From: Actinomycetota bacterium
GTDB lineage: Bacteria; Actinomycetota; CADDZG01; WHSQ01
Reading direction: 5' to 3'
NCBI GenBank assembly: GCA_030446465.1
Contig: JAUJNI010000001.1
Location: 357,859-421,858 of the forward strand
Length of the DNA stretch: 64,000 nt
The notes beneath the pieces are model-generated. The model did not search any database, was not told where the DNA came from, and saw only the letters and a program-made list of their open reading frames with translations. A program made the position numbers and the translations under genes. Each line of letters starts with the position of its first letter. The stretch's first letter is position 1. Shown here one piece after another: positions 1-7,760 of this stretch.

Positions 1-2
1 TA

Positions 3-215
3 GAAGAAGCGTGGGGTCGAGAGGTTGTGCTCTACGTGGGAGACGACTTCGCCAGTCGCTACCCGGTGCGAGAGAGGCTTGACCGACCACTGTGGATTCG
101 GCGATTGCTGCTTAGACCCGACGAACGTGGATGGACGATCTGGCAGCTCCATGGTTATGCGAAGGTCGACGGAATTGAGGGAGGCGTCGACCTCGACGTG
201 ATGCGGTCGTGGTGA
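3..215 (+). CDS. GH25-type lysozyme, C-terminal fragment (cut by window start)
   Basis: The frame is open from the left edge, so only the last 70 codons are visible. The tail carries WTIWQLHGYAKVDGIEGG followed by VDLDVM, and earlier YVGDDF and PLWIRR. This matches the closing strands of glycoside hydrolase family 25 muramidases, which hydrolyse the glycan of peptidoglycan. The catalytic Asp/Glu residues lie upstream of the window. A GTG at 27 is probably internal. The stop overlaps the ribosome-binding site of the next gene, suggesting co-transcription. The family call rests on a short segment. Confidence 0.6.
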   Translation, partial: EEAWGREVVLYVGDDFASRYPVRERLDRPLWIRRLLLRPDERGWTIWQLHGYAKVDGIEGGVDLDVMRSW

Positions 216-228
216 GGAGGTATCGGCA

Positions 229-462
229 ATGCACAAAGTCGTAGCCGTTTTGCTGGGGCTGGTGACGACTGCTCTCCTCTTTCCATTTCGAGGCGTAAGC
301 CGATGTCCTGATTGTGTCTCATGGTCGGGAAGCATCCTGGTCAGATACAGCGGCGAGAACGGTGCAGTTGGTATGGCGATCGCAGTGGTCGCAGGAATGG
401 CGATTGGCCTCTTGGTGTACTTCCTCGGCGAGCGACTCGTTGGTGATAGCCGAGATGAATAA
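229..462 (+). CDS. Small two-helix membrane protein of unknown function
   Basis: A 77-residue protein starts at ATG with a strong GAGGAGGT ribosome-binding site 6-7 bases upstream, 13 bp after the lysozyme fragment. An N-terminal hydrophobic helix (about residues 3-19) is followed by a short loop with a CPDC pair, then a second helix (about 47-66) and a charged tail. It may be a partner of the lysozyme upstream, for example a holin-like or anchoring protein, but nothing in the sequence proves this. I do not recognise a family. Confidence 0.55.
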   Translation: MHKVVAVLLGLVTTALLFPFRGVSRCPDCVSWSGSILVRYSGENGAVGMAIAVVAGMAIGLLVYFLGERLVGDSRDE

Positions 463-589
463 CAAGGGACAACCAAACGCGTCCGCGTGGCGGAGTTTGC
501 CGAACCCGTAGTGCACCGTGATGGTCGAAGAGGTCTACGACTCCTTCGTCGGACCGCGAGTCATCCTGCTCCTCCTGGCCCCGGTCCAT

Positions 590-1075
590 GCCTGTGTCCA
601 TGCGGGCCCCGGTGTAGCGGTAGCTGTTGAGCGGCTCGAGGGTCGCAGAGGCGTTGTCGCCCTTGGTCAGCTCAGTGTCCTCACCCCCGTAGGGGGTGTA
701 GCCGTAGGACGCCTGCACCTGGCCCCCTTGGGTGATGAGCTGTGACACCGAGCCGTGGACGTCGTATCCGTAGGTGTAGGTCTTGGTCTCCTTGGCGGGG
801 TCATCTGGGTCGTTGGTCAAAGAGATGCGGTGCCCGAAGGCGTCATAGGAGTAGGTCTTGGTGGTCGGGTTCTTGCCGGTGATGCGCTCCTCGGTGAGAG
901 GTCAGAAAGGCCCTGGTAGCTGAACTTGGTGGTCCTGGTCACCCCGCTCCACTCGTCGTGGGTCTCTGTCTCCTTGACGGTGCGTCGAGGGCGTCGTAGA
1001 CGTAGTCGGTCGAGTCCTTCTTGGGGCCTCCCGCATAGAAGCGGTACTGGTCCACCTGTCCACCGGGCCCGGTTC
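590..1075 (-). pseudogene. Rhs/YD-repeat protein remnant, multiply frameshifted
   Basis: Rhs-type repeat peptides can be followed on the minus strand across three frames. From about 1075 one frame reads GQVDQYRFYAGG and DSTDYVYDALD. Near 985 it shifts to a frame reading THDEWSGVTRTTKFSYQG. Near 900 it shifts again to a frame reading ERITGKNPTTKTYSYDAFGH, then YGYDVHGSVSQLI and NSYRYTGARMDTG. These are YD-repeats and the usual pre-core segment of Rhs/polymorphic toxins. The expected core end (a GRFLxxDP-like motif) and any toxin tip are missing. At least two single-base frameshifts and loss of both ends indicate a dead fragment, unless the shifts are sequencing errors. Confidence 0.7.
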
Positions 1076-1183
1076 CCCTGCTTGCAAGCAGTGAAGACTG
1101 GCATTTCAGGGTCGAGCATCACCATCGAAGGTCGCGCCGACCAGGGTAAGCCTATGTTGCCACAGCGGCCGTGATAGCAGAAC

Positions 1184-1657
1184 TCATCCACTTATCATTG
1201 AGACGACGGCAGCACCCAGTGTCACGACAGTCAGTAGAATCATCACCCCGTCAATGACTCGATCGAAAAGTGTATCGCGGTAGATTTGTTCGTTCTCTGC
1301 GTTGTCCCCTTTCCACTTACTTTCCTCTTCTCGAACCCAATCTGGCTTCAGCCATTCGGGTGGTTTCCGGCTGAAACGCATGGAGAGGATGAAGCTTATG
1401 GCAGCGAGGGCCGTCATTCCTGAAGCGAGGCCGTCTGAGCCCGTCGCGTAAAAAGCCATGGACAGAAAGATAAAGAGAATAGACGCTGCTCCTGGAAGGA
1501 ACCCGTAGACAGCGTTTCTGACGTCAGACGGCATTTCGGGCGTCTTTCGCCAACCTGCAAGCGATCGCCATCGGCCCGCTCTGAAACGAAGAGCGGCGAC
1601 CACTAACACCGTCACTGGTGGAATACCCAGGACCAGCAGAAAGATGGCCCGCGCCAT
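1184..1657 (-). CDS. Integral membrane protein of unknown function
   Basis: A 157-residue protein has four predicted hydrophobic segments: about residues 4-23, 52-70, 78-92 and 135-155. A charged loop between the third and fourth contains PEWLKPDW and an Asn/Glu-rich stretch. ATG at 1657 is preceded by GGAGCG at a suitable distance. It sits 13 bp downstream of the Imm26-like gene and upstream, in transcription order, of the Rhs remnant. It may belong to the same toxin/immunity locus, for instance as an accessory immunity protein, but I recognise no family. Confidence 0.55.
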   Translation of the reverse strand: MARAIFLLVLGIPPVTVLVVAALRFRAGRWRSLAGWRKTPEMPSDVRNAVYGFLPGAASILFIFLSMAFYATGSDGLASGMTALAAISFILSMRFSRKPPEWLKPDWVREEESKWKGDNAENEQIYRDTLFDRVIDGVMILLTVVTLGAAVVSMISG

Positions 1658-1670
1658 ACTTTGGACGCTC

Positions 1671-2062
1671 CTAACCTATTGTGCCAGCGGATTCCAGCGT
1701 CTCCTCAGTCCGGTTCCCGTCGCGATCATGGTCACCATCCAAGGTCAACGCCGCCACCCACCCCGAGCTGATCTCGCCAGAAGCCGCTGGAGTAATAGTC
1801 GCCTCTGGCCTCGGCCTTGTGAACTCATACAGAAACCCCTCATTGTTTAGTGCGCAGTCGGTCAGCGCGGCGCGCACGGGAAAAAAGACAGAGAAACGTT
1901 CCTTCGAACTGACGATCTGCGGCAAGTCGGCCTGAGATGCTTCGTAGATTCCTGGAAGGACTCTGATTAGTTCTCCATAGCGAGGATGTCATGAGTAAGT
2001 TGCGCGTATGCGAAGCCGCTCTTCGTCTCGATCTCTATTACGTCGCCTAAGCCGACGCTCAT
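1671..2062 (-). pseudogene. Imm26-like immunity protein, one frameshift
   Basis: ATG at 2062 opens a frame reading MSVGLGDVIEIETKSGFAYA and then QLTH, which stops after 31 codons. A second frame continues the same protein with HPRYGELIRVLPGIYEA, then a strand-rich region ending at 1671. The two parts joined give the beginning expected of the Imm26 immunity family (GDVxEIxTxxGxAYAQxTH, then YGxLIRVLPG). A single missing base near 1985 explains the break. Imm26 proteins neutralise polymorphic toxins, and an Rhs remnant lies just downstream, so the locus looks like a decayed toxin-immunity module. The family assignment is from motif memory, not a search. Confidence 0.5.
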
Positions 2063-2121
2063 TAGTGGTCAGCTCTTTTCAACAGTTGAGCACCTCGCGG
2101 AGCGATCCCTCGTGCGCTGGA

Positions 2122-3108
2122 TCATCCTCTCGCTCTGCTCCACGCGGGCTGCATGTCCAGGGCGGGGTCCTTGGTTAGGTTCCTCAATCCCGTACCGTCG
2201 AGGTTGATCACGTAGATCTCGCTGTTTCCGTTGACGTCGCGCGTGAATACGATCCGCTGGCCGTCCGGGGACCAACTCGCCCAAAAATCAAGTCCCGGGC
2301 TTCTAGTTAGACGCCGTATGTCTCCTCTGTCGATATCAAAGACATAGAGATCCAACCACCGCTTGCCTCGCAGCCTTGAAAAGACGATCTCTGCCCCTTT
2401 CGGCGACCAGGCCGAAAAGGAGGAAGACTTGGGGCCGAGGTTGAGTTTAATCTCGTCGGAACCGTCGGCGTCCATCACCAATATTCGACGGTGGCCCTCA
2501 ACAATCCTCGTGAACGCGATTTGCCGTCCGTCCGGAGACCACGACGGCGAGGCTTCCGATGTGTTCCCTGTGGTGGTCAGTCTCTCTTGGCCACTTCCAT
2601 CCGCATTCATTACGTATATGTCCGACGTGCCGGCGTTGACGCGGGAGAAAGCAATCTTTGTCCCGTCCGGCGACCACGACGGATAGGCGTCTTGCTCGCC
2701 CTCCTCGAACGTCAGTCTCTGCAGGTTCGTACCGTCGACGCTCGCGACACAGATCTCGGAGGTGCCTGGGAAGGTGCAGGTAAAGGCGATGCTTTCGCCG
2801 TCGGGCGACCAGGCCACCTGGCCCAAGAGATCGAGCCAATAGCGGTCCGGCCCGTTTTCTATCGACGTGATGTCTATCAGCCGCGTGAGGTCAGTTCCGT
2901 CAGGCTTGACGGTGTAGAGGCTGAAGTAGCCGGCGCGACGGCTCGTGAACGCGATGACAGGTTGCTCCGAGGGGTCCACCGCACCGATGGGGCCCGAGGG
3001 AAGTCCCCACCACGTGCAAGCGCTACAAGCAAGAAGAATTGCTGCAAAGGGAGCGGGCCTGACCCATCGCTTGGTCCCGTAATGCGCTTGATGACGTCCG
3101 CTCCCCAT
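2122..3108 (-). CDS. Secreted beta-propeller lipoprotein (TolB/PD40 repeats)
   Basis: At least five PD40 blades are visible, each with a [A/P]xWSPDGxxIxF strand and a later D/NxDGxxxxRLT turn. Examples are YPSWSPDGTKIAF, SPSWSPDGRQIAF and WASWSPDGQRIVF. This is the TolB C-terminal type of six-bladed propeller, used for protein-protein contacts. The chosen ATG at 3108 gives an N-terminus with a basic stretch, a hydrophobic core and an LLAC motif, so export and lipid anchoring are likely. The frame stays open to 3228, but that extension is Arg-rich and has no signal character. No enzymatic domain is seen. Confidence 0.75.
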   Translation of the reverse strand: MGSGRHQAHYGTKRWVRPAPFAAILLACSACTWWGLPSGPIGAVDPSEQPVIAFTSRRAGYFSLYTVKPDGTDLTRLIDITSIENGPDRYWLDLLGQVAWSPDGESIAFTCTFPGTSEICVASVDGTNLQRLTFEEGEQDAYPSWSPDGTKIAFSRVNAGTSDIYVMNADGSGQERLTTTGNTSEASPSWSPDGRQIAFTRIVEGHRRILVMDADGSDEIKLNLGPKSSSFSAWSPKGAEIVFSRLRGKRWLDLYVFDIDRGDIRRLTRSPGLDFWASWSPDGQRIVFTRDVNGNSEIYVINLDGTGLRNLTKDPALDMQPAWSRARG

Positions 3109-3194
3109 GGCAACGGCTAGCGTAAGCGACCCTCCGTAACATGATTCGTCCGCTCCGGGCTCGCATAGGTTCCATTGAACGTACGGTCGGGGAC

Positions 3195-3857
3195 ATGACC
3201 GGCTCCTGTCTCGGCGTGAGGTTTTCAACCTGGCTGGATCGGGTGCCGGCCGCGGCCCTCCTGGCCTCGTGCGGATTCCGTGGGGGCGACGGGCTGTTCT
3301 CCGATGGCGGCACCGATCCGGACGCCGCCATGGCGAAACAAGGACGGCTCAGCGCGCGCCCGAAGGGATCACCACGGGGCCAACCGAACTACGGCTTGCA
3401 TGCGCTCGGTCTCGGTGGTCGCCGGCACGGGCTCGTCTACGTGCCCCGTTCCTATCGCAAGGATCGGCCGGCTCCTTTTGCCCTTTGCCCTCACCCTTCA
3501 CGGCGCCAACGGCAGCGCCGAAAAGGGCATCGGTCCTTTGTCGAAGAGGGCCGAGGAGGCGGGCCTGGTGTTGCTTGCACCAGAATCTCGGGGCAGGACC
3601 TGGGACGTGGTGCTGGGGCGGTTTCGGGCCCGACGTCGCCTTCATCGATCGACCCCTTAAGCATGTGTTCGAGCGCTATGCCGTCGATCCGAGCCACCTT
3701 GCGATTCAGGCTTCTCGGACGGCGCCTCCTACGCCCTTTCCATGGGGATCACCAACGGCGACCTCTTCAGTCACTTCATCGCCCTCTCGCCGGGGTATTC
3801 GGCGCCGGGCGAACCGCAGGTCCTTGGGCAGCAACGGATAGGCGAGCGGCGGCTTAA
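3195..3857 (+). pseudogene. Degraded PHB-depolymerase-like esterase (alpha/beta hydrolase)
   Basis: An N-terminal lipoprotein-like signal (PAAALLASCG) is followed by GLHALGLGGRRHGLVYVPRS. The protein then jumps between frames: LTLHGANGSAEKGIGPLSKR and LVLLAPESRGRTWDVVLG in one, FGPDVAFIDRPLKHVFERYA in another, and GFSDGASYALSMGITNGDLF in a third. GFSDGAS is the nucleophile elbow and HGANG the oxyanion region of an LpqC/PHB-depolymerase-type esterase. At least three frame changes are needed, and the segment carrying the catalytic His is absent. The gene is dead as written. It is divergent from the propeller lipoprotein and ends 11 bp from the convergent sulfotransferase. Confidence 0.7.
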
Positions 3858-3867
3858 GGCAACTCAC

Positions 3868-4773
3868 TCAACCGGGCGCTTTTGGCGTGGCCTTGAGCCG
3901 CCCGAGCGGCAGGCCGGCGCGGCCGAGCGAGGCCTTCAGCTTGGCCCTCGGACCGGGTGCTGGAAAGAGCCTCTCGTAGCCGAGCCGCGCTAGGACGTCT
4001 CCTGCCACCGCCTCGAACAGCTCCACCTGCGAGCGGGGCATCTGCTGGGTCCACGATCGGCTCCTGGAGATCTTCCCTGTCACCTTGGGGTTGTAGAGCG
4101 CGGCCCGCTTCAGCACCTCACGGTGCGCCCTTCCCGGCTCCAGCATCTCGGGAGCGAAGACGAGGCGGAGAAAGTCACAGAGGGCCTTAGCCTGCGTCTC
4201 GGGGTCGTCCACGAGCTCCTCGTAGCGGAGCTCGAGATAACGTCCCTGGGGCAAAGAACGGCCCGCGCTCATCCCCGCCGAGACCCTCGCCGACCACAGC
4301 TGAGCCGCCTTGGTGACGCTCTTGGGGCCGAAGGGGACGTCGGCGTAGGACAGCGCGACGTCCCGGCCGTCTCTGACGAGATGGACGAAGCGGGCTGAAG
4401 GAAAGAGGCGGGCGAGCAGCGGGATGTGCTCGATGTAGCGGGGGGTCTTGTCGCCCCAGCGCTGCTTGCCGCGGGCGGAAGCGTAGGCGCGATACCCGGC
4501 CGAGATCGCTTCCGCGTAGGGCACCGAGGACCTCCCGGCGAGCTCTTGTGCGACCGACTCGACCGGCAGCTCCCACGTCTTGAAACGCTTGTGCGCCCCG
4601 AGCGAGGCCAAGAAGGAGTCCACCGTCACCTCGTCGCCCCGATAGAGCTCGACGATGAAGCGGGATTCGGGAGGCACTGCCACCTGTGGGTGCGCGTTCA
4701 GCATGGTTCGCAGCAGGGTGGTGCCCGACCGGGCCGATCCGACGATGAAGAACAAGCCGCCCTTTCTCCTCAT
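3868..4773 (-). CDS. Sulfotransferase family protein
   Basis: This 301-residue protein probably transfers sulfate from PAPS to a glycan or lipid acceptor. The 5'-phosphosulfate loop is GSARSGTT at residues 12-19, followed by NAHPQVAVPPES. GDKTPRY lies at about 107-113, and the 3'-phosphate-binding element LVRDGRDVALSY at about 132-143. Length and motif order fit the bacterial Sulfotransfer_1/3 family. There is no signal peptide, so it should act in the cytoplasm or at the inner membrane face. It is divergent from the O-antigen-ligase-like gene and is one of two sulfotransferases in the region. The acceptor cannot be read from sequence. Confidence 0.85.
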   Translation of the reverse strand: MRRKGGLFFIVGSARSGTTLLRTMLNAHPQVAVPPESRFIVELYRGDEVTVDSFLASLGAHKRFKTWELPVESVAQELAGRSSVPYAEAISAGYRAYASARGKQRWGDKTPRYIEHIPLLARLFPSARFVHLVRDGRDVALSYADVPFGPKSVTKAAQLWSARVSAGMSAGRSLPQGRYLELRYEELVDDPETQAKALCDFLRLVFAPEMLEPGRAHREVLKRAALYNPKVTGKISRSRSWTQQMPRSQVELFEAVAGDVLARLGYERLFPAPGPRAKLKASLGRAGLPLGRLKATPKAPG

Positions 4774-5073
4774 CCCATGCTCTGTGGACCCGCTCTACCA
4801 CGCCTGATCGAGCTGCGGTCATGGCATCTGTCGTCAGAACCTATCCCACACGAAATCCCCATCCCGCCTGGGATAATCGCCCCTTTATCTCGTCTGAGGG
4901 CATGTAGCATGTGTCCGCTTTAGACGAGGCTTCTGGAGTGGACAAGGCGGTGAAACCGATTCCTTTCTCGAATAGCGATTCAGGCCGCGAGGTCATTGCA
5001 TGTTTAATCCTTATTGCAGGCCCGCCGCGGCGACCACGGTGAGATCCAGGCACTCAGAAGGATCGCCTGCGTC
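4774..5073. other. Divergent intergenic region between sulfotransferase and ligase genes
   Basis: This 300-bp gap separates two divergently transcribed envelope genes and must hold both promoters. It is locally less GC-rich than the flanks (for example around 4900-5000). No convincing gene, repeat or hairpin was seen. Short frames on both strands lack ribosome-binding sites and recognisable residues. Confidence 0.4.
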
Positions 5074-6795
5074 GTGAGGACGAATGCCGCCGTGGACCGT
5101 GTCGCCTCCCGAAGTCACGAAGCCCGGCCCGAGTCAAGGCCTTCACTTGCCACACCCAAGAGACTCTTGCTGCTCGCCAGTCTCTCCCTGGCGGCGGGCG
5201 TTGCCGCGTGGGCGTTGGGCGCGGGAATCGTGGCGTTATGGCTCTTCTTCGTAGCTGCCGCCGTTGTCGCTCTCGCGCTTCCACTTCCCCAGGCGATCGT
5301 TTCCCCTCTGTTCATGGGCTTGGTTGGCTGGCTGGTCGACATGCTCCCTCTCGTCATCCTCGTTGGATGGGCGACGGTGGTGGTTCGCTGGATCGTTGAC
5401 CTCGTGCGAAGCCGGAGCTTGCCACGAGGCGGAAGATGGATCTGGCTGCCTGTTGGGCTATTGGCTTGGACCGCTCTGGGAATCGTCTCCGTAGCCGCCG
5501 CCGAGCGCAAGCACTTCATCCTGTTGCTTGGACTTCAGTTCTTGGTGAGCGGAACGGTGCTGCTAGCCGTGGATCGTCTAGGCGATTTGCGAGCACGCAC
5601 TAGTGTCATGACCGGGCTGCTGGCCTTCGTTGTCCTGCTTTCCGCGGGCGTCTTCCTGCGCTGGGTGGGCGTTCCTCTCGAATCGCTCCAAGACGACACG
5701 GTGAGTGGAAGAGTCGAGGCCGCCTACGGGGTCGACGCGTTCAGGAACTCTACGGGGATGATCAAATATGCGCGCGCCAAGAACGCGGGTGTGGGCACGC
5801 TCCGAACTCAGCTCGCGGCAGCACGGAAAGAAAACCCGGAGTTTCCGCGGTTCGTCGCATTCCTCCCGCTCTTCGACGCGTTCGACAAGACGAACATCGT
5901 TGTTCGCTTCCAGGGTTCCGCTCGAGAAGTCGAGCGTGAGCTCAACGAGCTTGGCGTTGAGCTGATCTATGACAACGTCGGCATCGCGCCTGCCCACACC
6001 GTCCCGCGGCTCCGGTCCTTTCCGCGTAATGCGCTCACTTATGCAGGCGTCAGCGCAGCCCTCTTTCCGTTCGCATTCTTCTTCACTTGGTCGGCGGATC
6101 GTCGCCGTAAGTTTCTTGGCATAGCAGCCATCGCCTCGTGCCTATTCGGCGCCGGATTCTCTCTGGCTCGGGGGGCTTGGGTCGCTATTGCGATCGGATG
6201 TCTTTATCTTTTGGTTGACGGAGCGCTGTCGTGGCGACGAAAGGCGGCAGTCATCGGCGCCTTTGTCGCGGGAGCAGCCGTCCTGACCGGTGTTTATTTC
6301 GCCAAGTACCACGTCGATCCCCTTACCGCTCGGGCAGGGGGAGAGAGCAGTGTCAACGCGCGCAGCGATCTCTACGGAGACACAGTGGACACCATCGGCG
6401 CCAGTGGCCTTCATCTCATCGTGGGCTTCGGGACCGAGCGTGAACGCGGAGGCGGCGAGCTCGGGAAGTATGTCCCATCTGCGGGAACACATTCCACCTA
6501 CCTCAACTACCTGGTGAGGACAGGAATACCGGGGGGTCTTGCGGCCGTTGCGTTGTATGCGCTTGCCGGGCTCCACGCTCGGGCGGCGTCGCGCGTCCGC
6601 GGTGGTTCCGAGCGTTGCTGGGCAACACTTGCCTCCGCCGCGGTCATTGTGGTTTCCGCTCACGCTTTGATCCTTAGTCTCTTCGTCGAGCCGATCTATA
6701 CGCTCACCGTGTCTTTGGTGCTGGGCATTGCGATGGCGGGGGCCACCGCGCTCCCGGCTCCCATCCTCCCGTGGCGAACGCGCGCCGCGCGATGA
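5074..6795 (+). CDS. O-antigen ligase/polymerase-like polytopic membrane protein
   Basis: About ten to twelve transmembrane helices surround a soluble extracytoplasmic segment of roughly 120 residues in the middle. The second half has the Wzy_C-like pattern: SLARGAWVA, then an Arg/Ser-rich loop (NARSDLYGDTVDTI), a glycine-rich GFGTERERGGG and THSTYLNYLVRTGIPGG. This resembles the catalytic periplasmic loop of O-antigen ligases and polymerases that join lipid-linked glycans. GTG at 5074 is preferred because AGAAGGA lies 11 bases upstream; a TTG at 5014 would add 20 residues without a signal. The following sulfotransferase starts one base after the stop, so the two are probably an operon. Confidence 0.7.
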   Translation: MRTNAAVDRVASRSHEARPESRPSLATPKRLLLLASLSLAAGVAAWALGAGIVALWLFFVAAAVVALALPLPQAIVSPLFMGLVGWLVDMLPLVILVGWATVVVRWIVDLVRSRSLPRGGRWIWLPVGLLAWTALGIVSVAAAERKHFILLLGLQFLVSGTVLLAVDRLGDLRARTSVMTGLLAFVVLLSAGVFLRWVGVPLESLQDDTVSGRVEAAYGVDAFRNSTGMIKYARAKNAGVGTLRTQLAAARKENPEFPRFVAFLPLFDAFDKTNIVVRFQGSAREVERELNELGVELIYDNVGIAPAHTVPRLRSFPRNALTYAGVSAALFPFAFFFTWSADRRRKFLGIAAIASCLFGAGFSLARGAWVAIAIGCLYLLVDGALSWRRKAAVIGAFVAGAAVLTGVYFAKYHVDPLTARAGGESSVNARSDLYGDTVDTIGASGLHLIVGFGTERERGGGELGKYVPSAGTHSTYLNYLVRTGIPGGLAAVALYALAGLHARAASRVRGGSERCWATLASAAVIVVSAHALILSLFVEPIYTLTVSLVLGIAMAGATALPAPILPWRTRAAR

Positions 6796-6796
6796 A

Positions 6797-7756
6797 GTGA
6801 GCACCAAGAGGCCGAGTCGAAGAGCGATTAAGAAGAGTCTTCGGACCAACTTCAACGTCGATCTTCAGTGGCGGATTCAGCGCCTGAAACTTCGATCACA
6901 GCAGGCAGTCCATGTGCCGGGCCTGCTGACGGGTGGCAAGCTACACCGGCCTACTTTCGTTATCGGCGCGCCGCGCTCGGGAACCATGTTGCTCTACTCC
7001 ATTCTGAGAAGCTCCAAGGACCTTACTCACTGGAGGCCGAGCGAAGCCCACGAGGTATGGGAAGCTGACTATCACCCCGCGTTGAGAGGGTGGGAATCGA
7101 ACGTCCTCGACGCCTCTGACGTGACTCCTGAAGCAGCGGCGCGCATCAGGCGGACCTTCTTTCTGGTCGCTGGCAACAATCGCCGGTTCATCGACAAGAC
7201 ACCCCGCAACGTCTTGAGGGTGCCCTTCGTAGACGCCATCTTTCCCGATGCTCTTTTCGTCTTCCTGCAACGAGACGGACGAGACAACGTGAACTCTCTT
7301 ATCAACGCGTGGCGCAGCCCCCGATACAGAACGTATCGGCTCGAACAGCCGCACTCCATCCCGGGAGTGGATCCCGAGTGGTGGAAGTTCGTCCTCTATC
7401 CCGGTTGGCGGGACGACCTGACCGGTCCCCTTGAAGTCGTGTGTGCGCGGCAATGGGTGATCTCCAACGAGTTCATCTTGCGAGCGTTCGATTCGGTGGA
7501 GCGGGAGCGCTGGACCAGGATCCGCTACGAGGATCTCGTCGAGCGCCCGGTTAAGGAAACCGAACGGCTCATGGAGTTTCTTGAGTTGCCCTACGGAGAT
7601 GAGGTCCGCCGGGCAGCAGAGGCCAGCAAGACGACGCCCATCAACGTCGTCACTCCGCCAGAACAAGGGAAGTGGAGAAGGGAAAACAAGAAGGAGATCG
7701 ATGCGGTCCTCCCTCTCATCCAACCAACGATGGCGCGCCTCGGATATGGCGCCTAG
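6797..7756 (+). CDS. Sulfotransferase family protein
   Basis: A 319-residue PAPS-dependent sulfotransferase starts at GTG 6797, one base after the ligase-like gene. The frame is open further upstream inside that gene, but the extension is Arg/Pro-rich and overlapping. GAPRSGT at residues 57-63 is the 5'-phosphosulfate loop. IDKTPRNVLRVPF and FLQRDGRDNVNSLINAW give the 3'-phosphate site, and RIRYEDLVERP is the usual late motif. It is only distantly similar to the sulfotransferase at 3.9 kb, so it probably has a different acceptor. The gene arrangement suggests sulfation of the product handled by the upstream membrane protein, which is inference. Confidence 0.85.
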   Translation: MSTKRPSRRAIKKSLRTNFNVDLQWRIQRLKLRSQQAVHVPGLLTGGKLHRPTFVIGAPRSGTMLLYSILRSSKDLTHWRPSEAHEVWEADYHPALRGWESNVLDASDVTPEAAARIRRTFFLVAGNNRRFIDKTPRNVLRVPFVDAIFPDALFVFLQRDGRDNVNSLINAWRSPRYRTYRLEQPHSIPGVDPEWWKFVLYPGWRDDLTGPLEVVCARQWVISNEFILRAFDSVERERWTRIRYEDLVERPVKETERLMEFLELPYGDEVRRAAEASKTTPINVVTPPEQGKWRRENKKEIDAVLPLIQPTMARLGYGA

Positions 7757-7760
7757 AGAT

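Noticed and set aside
4841-5053. A 70-codon minus-strand frame in the divergent gap
   Set aside because: It lacks a ribosome-binding site and recognisable composition, and it would overlap the likely promoters.
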